This document shows positions 30,156-40,663 of a DNA stretch of 64,000 nucleotides, piece by piece. The translations under genes were made by a program, and so were the position numbers. This stretch comes from Sphingobium trunci (GTDB lineage: Bacteria; Pseudomonadota; Alphaproteobacteria; Sphingomonadales; Sphingomonadaceae): the NCBI RefSeq assembly GCF_022664535.1, contig NZ_JAKUJY010000005.1, forward strand, positions 181,893 through 245,892, in the 5' to 3' direction. The notes beneath the pieces are model-generated. The model was not told where the DNA came from. It saw only the letters and a program-made list of their open reading frames with translations, and ran no database searches. Within the stretch, counting starts at the first letter, position 1. Every line of letters starts with the position of its first letter.

Positions 30156-30165
30156 GACGGGACCG

Positions 30166-31137
30166 ATGCGGCGGCTTGGCTGTAGCTTATTGCTCATCGG
30201 TCTGGCCGTCGCGGCCTTTGTCGCGTTCCGTTTCGTCCATGGCTGGACCGAGGCGGGACCGGCGAAGAGCGACATCAGCATCGTCGTGCCCGATGGGGCG
30301 ACGATCGCCGACGCCGCCGTGCTGCTGAAGCAGAAGGGCGCCGTGCGTTCGGCCGACGCCTTCCTGACGCGGGCCAAGGTCTTCGGGCGCGGCAAGTCGA
30401 TCAAGGCGGGCGAGTTCCTGATCCCCAAGGGCGCCAGCAACAGCGACATTTTCCGGATTCTCCAGGGCGGCAAGACGCTGACCCGGCTGGTGACCATACC
30501 GGAGGGGATGCCATCCATCCTGGTCTATGACCGGCTGATGGCGAATGACGAGTTGACCGGCGAGATCGAGGTGCCGCAGGAAGGCAGCGTGCTGCCCGAC
30601 AGCTATGCCTTCGACAAGGGCGAGAGCCGGGCAGTGGTGCTCAAGCGCATGCAGGATGCGATGAGCAAGGCGCTGGGCAAGATGTGGGCGGAGCGGGCGC
30701 CGGAGACGGTCGCCAAGTCGCCGAAGGAGGCGATCATCCTTGCCAGCATCGTCGAGAAGGAGACCGCCATTCCTTCCGAGCGGCCGATGGTTGCGGGGGT
30801 TTACGGCAACCGGCTCAAGGCCCGCATGATGTTGCAGGCGGACCCCACGATCATCTATCCGATCACCAGGGGGAAGCCGCTGGGGCGCCGGATCAGGAAG
30901 TCGGAGATCGCGGCGGTCAACGACTATAATACCTATGCGATGACCGGGCTGCCCAAGGGGCCGATCGCCAATCCGGGGCGGTTGTCGATCCTGGCGGTGC
31001 TGCATCCTGCGGAGACCAAGGCGCTCTATTTCGTCGCGGATGGGAAGGGCGGGCATATCTTCGCCGACACGCTGCGGGAGCATAATGAGAATGTGCGCAA
31101 ATGGTTCGAGATTCGCCGGGCGCGGGGCGAGCTTTGA
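30166..31137 (+). CDS. mltG: Endolytic murein transglycosylase MltG (YceG)
   Basis: 323 aa. N-terminal TM (CSLLLIGLAVAAFVAFRFV), LysM-like lower domain, then the catalytic domain with ILASIVEKET (catalytic Glu), ADPTIIYPITRG and YNTYAMTGLPKGPIANPG. It cleaves nascent glycan strands at the inner membrane. The fabF-mltG linkage is common in proteobacteria. Confidence 0.95.
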   Translation: MRRLGCSLLLIGLAVAAFVAFRFVHGWTEAGPAKSDISIVVPDGATIADAAVLLKQKGAVRSADAFLTRAKVFGRGKSIKAGEFLIPKGASNSDIFRILQGGKTLTRLVTIPEGMPSILVYDRLMANDELTGEIEVPQEGSVLPDSYAFDKGESRAVVLKRMQDAMSKALGKMWAERAPETVAKSPKEAIILASIVEKETAIPSERPMVAGVYGNRLKARMMLQADPTIIYPITRGKPLGRRIRKSEIAAVNDYNTYAMTGLPKGPIANPGRLSILAVLHPAETKALYFVADGKGGHIFADTLREHNENVRKWFEIRRARGEL

Positions 31138-31267
31138 GGGGTGACCCCAATCGTCACTATCGAGAGATAGGGAGGATTTTTCATGTCCGTGACTGGGCGC
31201 GATGCCCAAAAAACTTTTCCTTTTCCGGCGTAAAGCGGCGGTTGCCAAACGGCTTCGGCGTCGCTAG

Positions 31268-31388
31268 ATAGGGCGCAGCATCAAGAGTTGGGGCGACGCC
31301 CAACGCCAACCTGCCGATCCGGGCAAGGTGGCACTCCTTCAAGGGAGGATGTGGCCGATCCGGCAAGCAAGCGGACCCAAGCCACATC
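31268..31388 (+). ncRNA. Candidate SAM-I/SAM-IV clan riboswitch upstream of metA
   Basis: The segment shows the conserved order of the SAM-I clan core. ATCAAGAG is at 31280-31287, then a GTTGGG/CCCAAC stem (31287-31304), then GCCAACC-TGCC (31305-31315) pairing with GGCA-AGGTGGC (31322-31332), as GGCAACC pairs with GGUGCC in SAM-I, then a short CTCC/GGAG P4-like stem (31334-31347). GATGTGGC (31348-31355) pairs perfectly with GCCACATC (31381-31388), a possible switching or sequestering hairpin just before the metA start. The P2 loop GCGACG is complementary to CGTCGC at 31394-31399, a possible pseudoknot. Fit judged by eye; the subclass is uncertain. Confidence 0.7.
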
Positions 31389-31422
31389 GTCAGCGTCGCT
31401 CCGCAACAGGGAATGACGTGAC

Positions 31423-32346
31423 GTGCCGATCAAGATAGCCGACGACCTGCCAGCCCGCCGTACATTGGAAGCGGAAGGCGTCGTCGTCATGCGGGAAGCC
31501 GATGCGGTGCGGCAGGACATCCGGCCGCTGCGGATTGCGCTGCTCAACCTCATGCCCAACAAGATCAGCACCGAGACGCAGCTTGCGCGGTTGCTGGGGG
31601 CGACGCCGTTGCAGGTAGAACTGACGCTGGTGCGGATCAGCGATCATGTGTCGCGCAACACCTCGGCCGACCATATGGCGTCCTTCTACCGTCCCTGGAA
31701 CGATGTGCGGGACGAGCGGTTCGACGGCTTCATCATCACTGGCGCTCCGGTGGAAACGCTGCCCTTCGACCAGGTCAGCTATTGGGACGAGCTGCGGGCG
31801 ATCCTCGACTGGACGCAGACCCATGTGCATCGCAGCCTTTCCATCTGCTGGGCGGCACAGGCGGCGCTGCATCATTTCCACGGCGTCGAGAAGCATAGTT
31901 TGGAACGCAAGGCCTTTGGCGTGTTCCGCCATCATAACCATCTTCCGGCTTCGCCGTGGATGCGCGGCTTTTCCGACGATTTCTGCGTGCCGGTGTCGCG
32001 CTGGTCGGAAGTGCGGCGGGAATCCATTCCCGAAGGGCGCGGCTTGCAGATCCTGGCCGAAAGCGACGAATCGGGCCTGTGCCTGATCGGCGATCCGGCG
32101 CGGGCTTTCCTGCATATGTTCAACCATCTGGAATATGACACGCTGACGCTGGCGGACGAATATGCGCGCGATGGGGCTGGGCAGTTGCCGGCCCATTATT
32201 TCCCCGATGACGATCCGGCGCAGGCGCCGCTGAATCACTGGCGCAGCCACGCGCATCTGCTGTTCGGCAACTGGATCAACGAAATATACCAGACCGTGCC
32301 CTTCGATCTGGGCGAGGTCGGGCAGGCGCCGGGGCTGGCCGCTTAG
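31423..32346 (+). CDS. metA: Homoserine O-acyltransferase (MetA/MetAS family)
   Basis: 307 aa with GTG start ([22 protein letters not shown]). [39 protein letters not shown] is the family opening. The catalytic Cys lies in [20 protein letters not shown], with His and Glu further on (FNHLEYD). It activates homoserine with succinyl- or acetyl-CoA in methionine synthesis; acyl specificity cannot be read safely. An upstream SAM-type riboswitch fits end-product control. Confidence 0.92.
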   Translation: MPIKIADDLPARRTLEAEGVVVMREADAVRQDIRPLRIALLNLMPNKISTETQLARLLGATPLQVELTLVRISDHVSRNTSADHMASFYRPWNDVRDERFDGFIITGAPVETLPFDQVSYWDELRAILDWTQTHVHRSLSICWAAQAALHHFHGVEKHSLERKAFGVFRHHNHLPASPWMRGFSDDFCVPVSRWSEVRRESIPEGRGLQILAESDESGLCLIGDPARAFLHMFNHLEYDTLTLADEYARDGAGQLPAHYFPDDDPAQAPLNHWRSHAHLLFGNWINEIYQTVPFDLGEVGQAPGLAA

Positions 32347-32547
32347 GGCGCAAACTCATCAATGGCGCGCTCGAAGCTTGAGGCAAAAGGGCCCGGCACA
32401 TCAGGTTCCAGAGCAGCGGGATGATCCCGATCGCCCATGTGGATCGCGGTGCGGTCATGGCCTGTGTCCCCTCTGTCGGCGGCCTTTCCATGCGGTCGCC
32501 GACGGGCATCATAATGCGGGCGGGCGCCGCGCGGAAGCGGAGCGGGA

Positions 32548-33078
32548 GTGGTGATCCACGGCGTTGAGCAGAGCCGCATGGCGCCGGTCGTCGTGACCGC
32601 CCTGCTGGGCGCGGCGGATTTCGGCTGGGCCGAAGGGCTGCGGCGGACGCATTTCCCCGCCGATCGCAACCAGGTGCCCGCCCATATCACCCTGTTTCAT
32701 CACCTGCCGCCGTCCGCGCTGGACGAAGTGGCGCGGCGGCTGAAGCGGCTGTGCGCGGGGGCCGCCCCGGCGGTGAGGCTGAGCGAGGTGATGCTGCTGG
32801 GGCGGGGGGTGGCCTTTCGGGTGGAAAGCCCCGGCCTGATGGCGATGCGCGATGAACTGGCCCAGGCCTTTGCCGGACTGCTGGTGCCGCAGGACGAGGC
32901 GCGGCCGCGTTTTCACATCACCGTGCAGAACAAGGCCGACCCGGCGCAGGCCAAGGCCCTGGCGGCGCAATTGCGGCGGGATTTCCGGCCCCGGCCACTG
33001 GTCATTGCCGGGCTGGCGGCCTGGTTTTACCGTGGCGGGCCATGGGAGCCGGCGATGAAGGCCAGCTTCAGGGGCTGA
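32548..33078 (+). CDS. 2H phosphoesterase / 2'-5' RNA ligase family protein
   Basis: About 166-176 aa. Two HxT/S motifs, HITLF and HITVQ, spaced about 85 residues apart, define the 2H superfamily (LigT/CPDase). The start is uncertain: GTG at 32548 or ATG ten codons on (MAPVVVTALLG). It acts on 2',3'-cyclic phosphates or 2'-5' RNA linkages in homologues; the cellular role is unclear. Confidence 0.8.
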   Translation: MVIHGVEQSRMAPVVVTALLGAADFGWAEGLRRTHFPADRNQVPAHITLFHHLPPSALDEVARRLKRLCAGAAPAVRLSEVMLLGRGVAFRVESPGLMAMRDELAQAFAGLLVPQDEARPRFHITVQNKADPAQAKALAAQLRRDFRPRPLVIAGLAAWFYRGGPWEPAMKASFRG

Positions 33079-33122
33079 CCTTCATTCCGGAAACTCAGGC
33101 CCGGAAACTCAGGCCCGGCAAA

Positions 33123-34364
33123 TCAGGCCAGGCCGACTTCCTTGAGCGGGACGTTGGCATCGGCCAGTTGCGCCTGGTCCAGCAGGGCGCCGGACAGGAT
33201 GTGGGCGCGGCCCTGCACATAATCCTTGACCGCATTGACGCAGTCGAGCGCGATCAGCTTGCCGCCCTTGAGATACAGGACGGAAAAGCTGCGGGTCGCC
33301 GGATCGCCGCGCAGGATGGTCTGGTCGTGGCCGGTCGAAAGGCCGACCGTCTGAAGCTTCAGATCATATTGGTTGGACCAGAACCAGGGCACGGCATGAT
33401 AGGCCTCTTCCTTGCCCATGATGTGGCTGACCGCGGTCTTTGCCTGGTCATTGGCGTTCTGGACGGATTCAAGCCGGATCTGGGCGCCGCGCGCGAAGCT
33501 GTTGGCGTGGGCCGCGCAGTCGCCCACCGCATAGATGTCGGGCAGGCTGGTGCGGCAATATTCGTCGACGTCGACGCCGTTGCCGCCCGCCGCGCCCGCC
33601 GCGATCAGCGGGCCGGTTTCGGGGATGATGCCGATGCCGACGATCACCATGTCGGTCGCGATCCGCTCGCCATCCTGCATCAGCACGGCGGTCGCCTTTC
33701 CGTCCGTCACCTCGATGCAGTCCATCCGCGCGCCGGTGCGCAGGTCGACGCCATGGGCGCGATGTTCGGCCTCGTAGAAGCGCGACAGTTCCTCGCCGGC
33801 CACACGCGCCAGCACGCGGTCGAGCGCTTCCAGAAGCACGACCTTCTTGCCGAATTTCGACAGCACCGCGGCTGCCTCCAGCCCGATATAGCCGCCGCCG
33901 ATGACCGTCACATGGCTGATCTGGTCGATCTTCGCCATCATCGCGTCGACATCGTCGCGGCGGCGCACGGCATGGACGTTGGAGGCGTCGGCACCATGGC
34001 AGGTCAGCATGCGCGGCGAGCCGCCGGTGCACCAGATCAGCTTGCCATAGCCGATTTCCCGGTCGCCCGTCGCCTTGTCGCCCACGGTCACGAACTTGCC
34101 CACCGGATCGACCGCCTTGACGCGGTGGCCGAGCAGCATGTCGATCTTGCGCTCTTCCCAGAAGCTGGCGGGGCGGATCAGGATGCGGTCGAAACTCTTG
34201 TCGCCCGCGAAATATTCCTTGGAGAGGGGCGGGCGCTCATAGGGCGGGTCCTTTTCGTCGCCGATCATGGCGACGGAGCCTTCGAAGCCCTGCTGGCGCA
34301 GCGAAATCCCCGCCTGGGCGCCCGCGTGACCGGCGCCTACGATCAGAACATCATAATAACTCAT
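33123..34364 (-). CDS. FAD-dependent ferredoxin reductase-like oxidoreductase
   Basis: 413 aa. FAD Rossmann motif [19 protein letters not shown], then [13 protein letters not shown] typical of putidaredoxin/rhodocoxin reductases, the NAD-binding [17 protein letters not shown], and [12 protein letters not shown]-terminal reductase domain follows ([17 protein letters not shown]). It would pass electrons from NAD(P)H to a [2Fe-2S] ferredoxin or act in an oxygenase system. No partner ferredoxin or P450 is adjacent. Confidence 0.88.
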   Translation of the reverse strand: MSYYDVLIVGAGHAGAQAGISLRQQGFEGSVAMIGDEKDPPYERPPLSKEYFAGDKSFDRILIRPASFWEERKIDMLLGHRVKAVDPVGKFVTVGDKATGDREIGYGKLIWCTGGSPRMLTCHGADASNVHAVRRRDDVDAMMAKIDQISHVTVIGGGYIGLEAAAVLSKFGKKVVLLEALDRVLARVAGEELSRFYEAEHRAHGVDLRTGARMDCIEVTDGKATAVLMQDGERIATDMVIVGIGIIPETGPLIAAGAAGGNGVDVDEYCRTSLPDIYAVGDCAAHANSFARGAQIRLESVQNANDQAKTAVSHIMGKEEAYHAVPWFWSNQYDLKLQTVGLSTGHDQTILRGDPATRSFSVLYLKGGKLIALDCVNAVKDYVQGRAHILSGALLDQAQLADANVPLKEVGLA

Positions 34365-34448
34365 GGGCCTGCTATCCCCTCCGGCATGTCGCGGGGTGAT
34401 TGGCGCGCTTTTGCGGCGCGTGCAAGTAGGATATCACCTTATGGCCGA

Positions 34449-36335
34449 TCATTTGATCGCGCCACCGATCATGCGGGCGAGGCGGGCGGAAAAGGCCCGC
34501 GGGTCGGCCGGAAGCTCGCCATCGGCGATCCTGGCCTCATCCAGCAGCAGGTAGGCGGCGTCCTCCCGCAGGCTGTCGCCCTCGGCCAGAGTGCCGAGCC
34601 TGGCGATCAGATCGTGACGCGGATTGATCTCCAGCACCGGCTTGGCCGTCTGGTCGAGCCGCCCCGCGCCCGCGAGCAGCTTTTCGAGCTGGCGGTCCAT
34701 CGCATTGTCCGGCGCGACGAGGCAGACGGCGCTCTCGGTCAGCCGCTCCGACGCGCGGACGTCGGACACTTGCTCGCCCAGCACCGATTTCACATAGGCG
34801 ATGAAGCCGCTGACCTCTTCCGATGCCTGCGCCGCAGGGGCTTCGCCATCGGCCAGCGGGATCAGGCCGAGATCGGCGAGACCCTGGGTCACCGACTTGA
34901 ACGGCTTGCCCTGATAATCGGCGCCCGCCGTCACCCAGAAGCTGTCGACCTGATCGGCGAGCAACAGCACCTCGATCCCGCGGGCGCGGAAACCCTCCAG
35001 CTGGGGCGAGGCGGCGAGACGGTCAAGGTCCGTGCCGGTGGCATAATAGATGGCTGTCTGATTATCCCTGATCGCCTCGACATAATCCTTGAGCGAGCGC
35101 CAATTCTCCCCGCCGGCGGTCGATTTGAAACGGGCCAGGCCCAGCAGCGTTTCCCGCCGGGCATGATCCTCATACAGCCCTTCCTTGAGGACCGGGCCGA
35201 AATTCTCCCAGAATTTGAGATAGGCGTCCCTGTCCTTCTCCGCCAGCTTGTCCAGTTCGGAGAGGATGCGGTTGGCGACACCCTTCTGGATCGCGGCGAG
35301 CACCGGGCTTTCCTGGATCATCTCGCGCGAGACGTTGAGCGGCAGGTCGTTGCTGTCCACCAGCCCGCGCACGAAGCGCAGATAACGCGGCAATATCTGC
35401 GCCTCGTCGGTGATGAAGACGCGGCGGACATAGAGCTTCATCCGGCCCGCCCGGTCCGGGTCGAACAGGTCGAACGGCCGCATGGAGGGCAGGAAGGCGA
35501 GGACGGAATATTCGTGCAGCCCCTCGGCGCGATAATGGAGCGTTAGCGCCGGTTCGTCGAACTGCCCGGCGGTGCTGCGATAGAAATCGGTATATTCCTC
35601 CGCCGTGATCTCCGATCTGGGCCGGGTCCAGAGCGCGGCGCCGTCCGCAATCTGCTTCTCCTCGGCATCCGGCCTTTCCTTGAGGAAGATCGGGACCGGG
35701 ACATGGCCGGACTGCGCGGTGATGATGCGCCGGGTCGTGAACGGCTCGGTATAGCTGGCGGCATCCTCCTTGAGGTGCAGGATGATGCGGGTGCCGCGGG
35801 CCGGGGCCTGCGCGGTGTCGGCGAGCTGGATGGTATAGCTGCCCAGGCCGTCGGAGGCCCAATGGGCGGCGGTTTCCGCTCCCGCGCGGCGGGAGAAGAC
35901 GTCGACGCGATCCGCCACCATGAAGGCGGAATAGAAGCCGACGCCGAACTGGCCGATCAGTTGCGCGCCTTCTCCCTCCTGGGCGGCCGTGACCCGCTCC
36001 ATGAAGGCCCGCGTGCCGGAACGCGCGATGGTGCCGAGCGCTTCGGCCATTTCGACCTCGCTCATGCCGATGCCGTTATCTTCAAGGGTGATCTGGCGGG
36101 CGTCGGGGTCGAGCGTGACGGTGATGCGCGGCTGGCCGTCACCGTCGGCCGCCAGAGCGGGGTTGCTGAGCAGTTCGTAGCGCAGCTTCTCGCAGGCGTC
36201 GGCGGCGTTGGAGATCAGCTCGCGCAGGAAGACGTCCTTGTCCGAATAGACAGAGTGCACCATCATGTGCAGCAGGCGGGCGACGTCGGCTTCGAAGCTA
36301 CGGGTTTCAGGTGCGGTGCCGGTCGTGGTCGTCAT
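34449..36335 (-). CDS. htpG: Molecular chaperone HtpG (Hsp90)
   Basis: About 628 aa from MTTTTGTAPETRSFEADVARLLHMMVHSVYSDKDVFLRELISNAADA. The start 33 codons inside the longest frame matches the family N-terminus. The GHKL ATP site is seen in DNGIGMSEVEM and GQFGVGFYSAFMVADRV. Middle and C-terminal dimer domains follow. Cytosolic ATP-dependent chaperone. It borders the IS remnant at the left edge of the catabolic island. Confidence 0.95.
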   Translation of the reverse strand: MTTTTGTAPETRSFEADVARLLHMMVHSVYSDKDVFLRELISNAADACEKLRYELLSNPALAADGDGQPRITVTLDPDARQITLEDNGIGMSEVEMAEALGTIARSGTRAFMERVTAAQEGEGAQLIGQFGVGFYSAFMVADRVDVFSRRAGAETAAHWASDGLGSYTIQLADTAQAPARGTRIILHLKEDAASYTEPFTTRRIITAQSGHVPVPIFLKERPDAEEKQIADGAALWTRPRSEITAEEYTDFYRSTAGQFDEPALTLHYRAEGLHEYSVLAFLPSMRPFDLFDPDRAGRMKLYVRRVFITDEAQILPRYLRFVRGLVDSNDLPLNVSREMIQESPVLAAIQKGVANRILSELDKLAEKDRDAYLKFWENFGPVLKEGLYEDHARRETLLGLARFKSTAGGENWRSLKDYVEAIRDNQTAIYYATGTDLDRLAASPQLEGFRARGIEVLLLADQVDSFWVTAGADYQGKPFKSVTQGLADLGLIPLADGEAPAAQASEEVSGFIAYVKSVLGEQVSDVRASERLTESAVCLVAPDNAMDRQLEKLLAGAGRLDQTAKPVLEINPRHDLIARLGTLAEGDSLREDAAYLLLDEARIADGELPADPRAFSARLARMIGGAIK

Positions 36336-36451
36336 GGCGGGTACCAAAGCTCTCCCTGTGGAAATTCGGTCCGTCAGATGGCCGGAGGCGGCGCGGCTTT
36401 CAAGTCCCTGTATGAGCAGTTCGCTTCCTGTCATCCATCAGGCGAAAACAT

Positions 36452-36739
36452 GTGACGGGGCGCGCCCATCGCCAGACAGGCGTTCAGGCCATGGGCAAGC
36501 GACGAACCCATCTTCTCATGATATTTTCGCCCACAGGCAAGGCTGACAAGCTCAGGAACTGGCGGCGCGTCGCTACCCGATATGACAAGAGCAAAGGCTC
36601 CTACCTCGGCTTCGTCAGCCTCGCATCAGCATGGCGCTGGCTACACCTTGTCCGCGAAACCCAAGCAAGAATTGACCGCCTCGATCGATGCTTTGGCGAT
36701 CTCAACGAGGAGACCGAAAGGCTATATGCCGTCCTTTGA
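36452..36739 (+). pseudogene. IS5-family transposase C-terminal remnant
   Basis: An open frame of 95 codons includes NWRRVATRYDKSKGSYLGF, the YREK-region/C-terminal signature of IS5-family (IS427-like) transposases, but nothing of the catalytic N-terminal part. 116 bp (36546-36661) are nearly identical, by eye seven differences, to 53658-53773 on the opposite strand. It is thus one of a pair of inverted IS remnants flanking the catabolic genes. No terminal repeat was identified. Confidence 0.75.
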
Positions 36740-36772
36740 CTGAAACCGACACCGGCGGAGATTGAGCAGAGC

Positions 36773-39139
36773 ATGCCCTGGAATGTGACCGATCGCGACC
36801 TTGTATCGCTGTTGACGCAGATGACGATCGACGAAAAGGTGGCATTGTTGAATGGCCGTCACCTCTGGAAGACGGCGATGAACTTTCGTCTCAATATCCC
36901 TGAAATCGTCATGACCGACGGTACGCACGGTGTCCGTTATTCTCCCGCTCAGGTCGAAGGGGTGAATGATGAACGCAACGGTCTGGAGCAGTTCCTCGCC
37001 GTGGTGAACCAAAGCGGTGACGCTGACTCCATGATGGGCGATTCCGTTCCGGCCACCTGCTTTCCCAATGGCTCCGCCTTCGGCTGCTCCTGGGACAGGG
37101 AACTGGCCCGGCTATTCGGTGCGGCCCTTGCCCAAGAGTGCCGCAGCCTGGGCGTCCATCTGTTGCTGGGCCCCGGCATCAACATCCGGCGCACGCCATT
37201 GCAAGGCCGGTCCTACGAATATTATTCGGAAGATCCCGTGCTATCGGGTGACCTCGCCGCAGCACTGATTGGCGGCCTCCAGGAAAATGGCGTCGGCGCC
37301 TCCCTGAAGCATTTTGCGTGCAACAATTCCGAAATCGAGCGCACGACGATGAGCAGCGAGGTAAGCGAGCGCGCCCTGCGTGAAATCTACCTCAGGGGCT
37401 TTGAGCGGGCGATCGCCGGGGGACGCCCCTGGACCGTCATGAGCGCCTATAACCGGATCAACGGCATACAGGCGGCGGAACACCGTTGGTTGCTCACCGA
37501 TGTGCTGCGCGGCGAATGGGGGTATGACGGCGTGGTCGTGTCCGATTGGCATGGCATCAAGGATCGCGCCGCGTCCCTGGCGGCTGGCAACGATCTCGAC
37601 ATGCCCGAAAGCAGCGCGCGCCGCGACGATCTGCTTGCCGCGATCGGGCAGGGTCGCGTGAAGATGGCGGACATCGATGAAAGCTGCATGCGAATGCTCA
37701 AGTTGGTGCGCAAGGCGCGCGCGGGCGAGGATCGGGAGGCTCGCTATGATGCGGCTGTCCATCATGACCTGGCGCGCCGCATCGCCGCGGAATCGCTCGT
37801 GTTGCTCAAGAACAGGGACGCTCTCCTCCCGCTAGACCCCGATCTGCGCCAGCATTTGCTGGTCGTGGGCGCAGGTGCGGTCAAGCCCGTGATACAGGGA
37901 TCAGGTTCCGCCACCACCCATCCCACCGCCAAGGACATCCCGCTGGAGCAGATCCGGGCCGCGGCGGGACCGGCCGTGGCCATCACGCACCGGGAGGCCG
38001 GCGATGCCGCCGGATTGGCGGAAGTGCTGGAGATCGCGAGGACCGCGGATGCCGTGATCTTCTTCGCCAACAGCGAGATCAGCGGCGATGGCGAAAGGGC
38101 CGACCGGCGCAATCTCGACCTCGAACCCGGACAAGCCGAAGCGATCGCCGCCCTGGCCCGGATCAATCCCCGCTGCATCGTCGTGCTGGCGGCACCCGAT
38201 GCCGTGGTCATGCCGTGGGAGCCCGATGTCGGCGCGGTGATCATGACCTTCTATGCAGGCCAGGGCATGGGGCACGCCGTCGCGCAGACGCTCTTCGGCC
38301 ACAACAATCCCAGCGGCAAGATCACCACCACCTTTCCCCGGCGGGTGGAGGACGTTCCCGGCTGGCTCACCTATCCCGGGGAGAATGGCCGTCACGATTA
38401 TGGAGAAGGCGTTTTTGTCGGCTACCGGGGCTATGACGAACGCGGCATCGACCCGCTTTATCCGTTCGGCTTCGGCCTCAGCTATACCAGCTTTGGGTAC
38501 GACGCGCTCTCGCTCGATCGCCAGAGCATAGGTCTGGACGATGTGCTGGAGCTCTCCTTCGAACTCACCAATAGCGGGCCATGCGACGGTGCCGAAGTGG
38601 TGCAGATCTATTCCCGGCCGGGCGTCTCGCGCCTGCGCCGTCCCCCGCGAGAGCTCAGGGGATTTACGAAGCTGTTCCTGCGCAAGGGGGAGACCCGGCA
38701 GGTGCGGCTTCACATTCCCGGCCGGGATCTGGCATTCTACGATCCCGCGCTGGGCAGATGGCAACTGGACGAGGGCGTCGTCACCATCGAGGTCGGGGCA
38801 TCGAGCCGCGATATCCGCCTGGAAGGCAGGCTGGCCACTCTGCCGGATCCGGTGCCGCCGCCGCGTTTCGATATCGATACGCAGCCCGCGGTGCTGTTCG
38901 ACTGGCCCGGTGTGCGGGAAGCGCTTGCCGCGTTCCTCGCGGATCATCTCGATATCGCACCGAAGGCGGCGGACGCGCTGCTGGATCGCTGCGCCGATTC
39001 CTTCCTGGGCATTCACAAGACGATCTGCTGGTTCATCGGAGACCGGCTTGCGCCCGATGCCCTGCGCCGTTTCCTCGAACAGCTTCCGACCATGAACGTG
39101 GCGGCCGCGCGGGATGCCGCCCGCGCAACGCGCCACTGA
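36773..39139 (+). CDS. Glycoside hydrolase family 3 beta-glucosidase-like
   Basis: 788 aa without an obvious signal peptide. N-terminal GH3 barrel (LLGPGINIRRTPLQGRSYEYYSEDP; catalytic nucleophile Asp261 in VVVSDWHG), C-terminal alpha/beta sandwich (AAESLVLLKNRDALLPL), a fibronectin-III-like domain (DGAEVVQIYSRP), and an unusual extra ~90-residue helical tail after the Fn3 domain. It hydrolyses beta-glucosides (disaccharides, plant glycosides) and probably acts in the cytoplasm or periplasm after TonB-dependent uptake. A GPH transporter follows 12 bp later. Confidence 0.9.
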   Translation: MPWNVTDRDLVSLLTQMTIDEKVALLNGRHLWKTAMNFRLNIPEIVMTDGTHGVRYSPAQVEGVNDERNGLEQFLAVVNQSGDADSMMGDSVPATCFPNGSAFGCSWDRELARLFGAALAQECRSLGVHLLLGPGINIRRTPLQGRSYEYYSEDPVLSGDLAAALIGGLQENGVGASLKHFACNNSEIERTTMSSEVSERALREIYLRGFERAIAGGRPWTVMSAYNRINGIQAAEHRWLLTDVLRGEWGYDGVVVSDWHGIKDRAASLAAGNDLDMPESSARRDDLLAAIGQGRVKMADIDESCMRMLKLVRKARAGEDREARYDAAVHHDLARRIAAESLVLLKNRDALLPLDPDLRQHLLVVGAGAVKPVIQGSGSATTHPTAKDIPLEQIRAAAGPAVAITHREAGDAAGLAEVLEIARTADAVIFFANSEISGDGERADRRNLDLEPGQAEAIAALARINPRCIVVLAAPDAVVMPWEPDVGAVIMTFYAGQGMGHAVAQTLFGHNNPSGKITTTFPRRVEDVPGWLTYPGENGRHDYGEGVFVGYRGYDERGIDPLYPFGFGLSYTSFGYDALSLDRQSIGLDDVLELSFELTNSGPCDGAEVVQIYSRPGVSRLRRPPRELRGFTKLFLRKGETRQVRLHIPGRDLAFYDPALGRWQLDEGVVTIEVGASSRDIRLEGRLATLPDPVPPPRFDIDTQPAVLFDWPGVREALAAFLADHLDIAPKAADALLDRCADSFLGIHKTICWFIGDRLAPDALRRFLEQLPTMNVAAARDAARATRH

Positions 39140-39151
39140 AGGGGGCAAAAG

Positions 39152-40507
39152 ATGCGCGCACAGCAACAGTCCGCCGGTCTGGGTCTCAGGGAGAAGCTCG
39201 CCTATGGGCTGGGGGATTTCGCCTCGAACCTGATCTGGGCGACGACTCTAACCTATATGGTATTCTTCTATACCGACATTTACGGCATTCCCGCCGCCTC
39301 GGTGGCGGGCATCCTGCTGTTCTGCCGGATCGCCAATGCCGTGGTGGACCCTCTGATAGGCATCGCGATCGACAAGCGCCACGCCCATGGTGAACGGGCC
39401 CGTCCCTTTCTGAAATGGGGGGCTCTTCCCCTCGCGGTCACCACGGCCCTGGTATTCCTGCCGCTGGAAGGCTCGGCCACGTTCAAGATGCTCTGGGCGG
39501 CCGGCACCTTCATGCTCCTCAGCATCACCTACAGTTTCGTGAACACGGCCTATGGCATGCTCACAAACCTGATGACGGCGTCCAGCGCGGAGCGCATCCA
39601 GCTTACCTCGGCCAGGCTGATCGGCGCCAATGTGGGCTCGGTGCTCATCGGATGGATCACCCTGAGCGCGGTCGGTTGGCTGGGCATGGGCGATTCCCGC
39701 AAGGGTTTCCTGCTGTTCATGGCGCTGATCGGCATCATCGTGGCGCTGTCCTTCCTGCTGACCCATCACTTCTGTCGCGAGACCGTGCGGCCCGCCGTGC
39801 GGGACGAGCCGGCGGCCCGCCGGCCGGGCGTGACCCGTGCCTTGCTGGCGAACCGGCCCTGGTTGGTGCTTACCGCGATCAAGTTTCTCAACAGCACCGC
39901 GAACACATTGTCACTCGGCAGCCTGACGTTCGCGGCGATTTACGAATATCGCTTCGGCGCGGCCTTCGGCGGCACCATGATCGCAACGATCACGGCGTCG
40001 AGCTTTCTGGGCTGCTGGCTTGCCCCGGCGCTGGTACGCCTGGTCGGCAGCCGCGCGTCGGTTCGCGCGACCAACTTCACCCAGGCGGTGCTGTTCCTGG
40101 GCCTTGCCCTGGTTCCCGCGCAACCGGCCGCGGTGATCGCGGTTCTTGCGGGCATCGGCCTGATGATCGGCATGCGCGATCCCGTCACCTACGCCATGCT
40201 TTCCGACACGCTCGACTATGGTGCGGCCCGAACCGGCGTTGATGCGATGGGCCTGGGCTATTCGATCGCGTCGGCAGCCTACAAGGTGGCGGCAGGCGTC
40301 GGTGGCGCGCTGCTGGCGGCGCTGCTCGCCCGCTCGGGATATGCGGCTGGCAAGGCGGTGCAGCCGGACAGCGCGCTGCTGGCGATTCGCCTTGGCCTCG
40401 CGGTGCTGCCCGCTGCGCTGTTGATGGCCTCGGGGTTCGCCACTTTTGCCTATCCCCGCGATGCGGACATCGAGCGGGGCAAGGCCAAGGGTATCGAAGC
40501 GGCATAA
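39152..40507 (+). CDS. MFS sugar transporter, GPH (glycoside-pentoside-hexuronide) family
   Basis: 451 aa, about twelve TMs. The family opening LREKLAYGLGDFASNLIWATTLTYMVFFYTDIYGI and DPLIGIAIDK..HGERARPFLKWGALPLA are typical of the GPH:cation symporters. It lies 12 bp after the GH3 gene and upstream of a TonB receptor, so inner-membrane import of a glycoside is likely. Confidence 0.9.
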   Translation: MRAQQQSAGLGLREKLAYGLGDFASNLIWATTLTYMVFFYTDIYGIPAASVAGILLFCRIANAVVDPLIGIAIDKRHAHGERARPFLKWGALPLAVTTALVFLPLEGSATFKMLWAAGTFMLLSITYSFVNTAYGMLTNLMTASSAERIQLTSARLIGANVGSVLIGWITLSAVGWLGMGDSRKGFLLFMALIGIIVALSFLLTHHFCRETVRPAVRDEPAARRPGVTRALLANRPWLVLTAIKFLNSTANTLSLGSLTFAAIYEYRFGAAFGGTMIATITASSFLGCWLAPALVRLVGSRASVRATNFTQAVLFLGLALVPAQPAAVIAVLAGIGLMIGMRDPVTYAMLSDTLDYGAARTGVDAMGLGYSIASAAYKVAAGVGGALLAALLARSGYAAGKAVQPDSALLAIRLGLAVLPAALLMASGFATFAYPRDADIERGKAKGIEAA

Positions 40508-40663
40508 TCTGACGCGCCGAATGCGCAAGAGCGGGCCTTTCGCATAATCATACGTACACTAACATATTGACAGGCGGCACAGGGGATTTTGCAACGCCGC
40601 CGGTCAACGGAAATACAAACCCGGTACCACAAGCGGCCGGGCAGCATCACGGGGAGTTCCAAC

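Noticed and set aside
33042..35546. 834-codon open frame on the plus strand
   Set aside because: It is antisense to the well-supported FAD reductase and htpG genes and has a His/Arg/Gly-rich shadow composition with no domain.
37901..39166. 421-codon minus-strand frame
   Set aside because: Antisense to the GH3 gene, whose motifs are intact.
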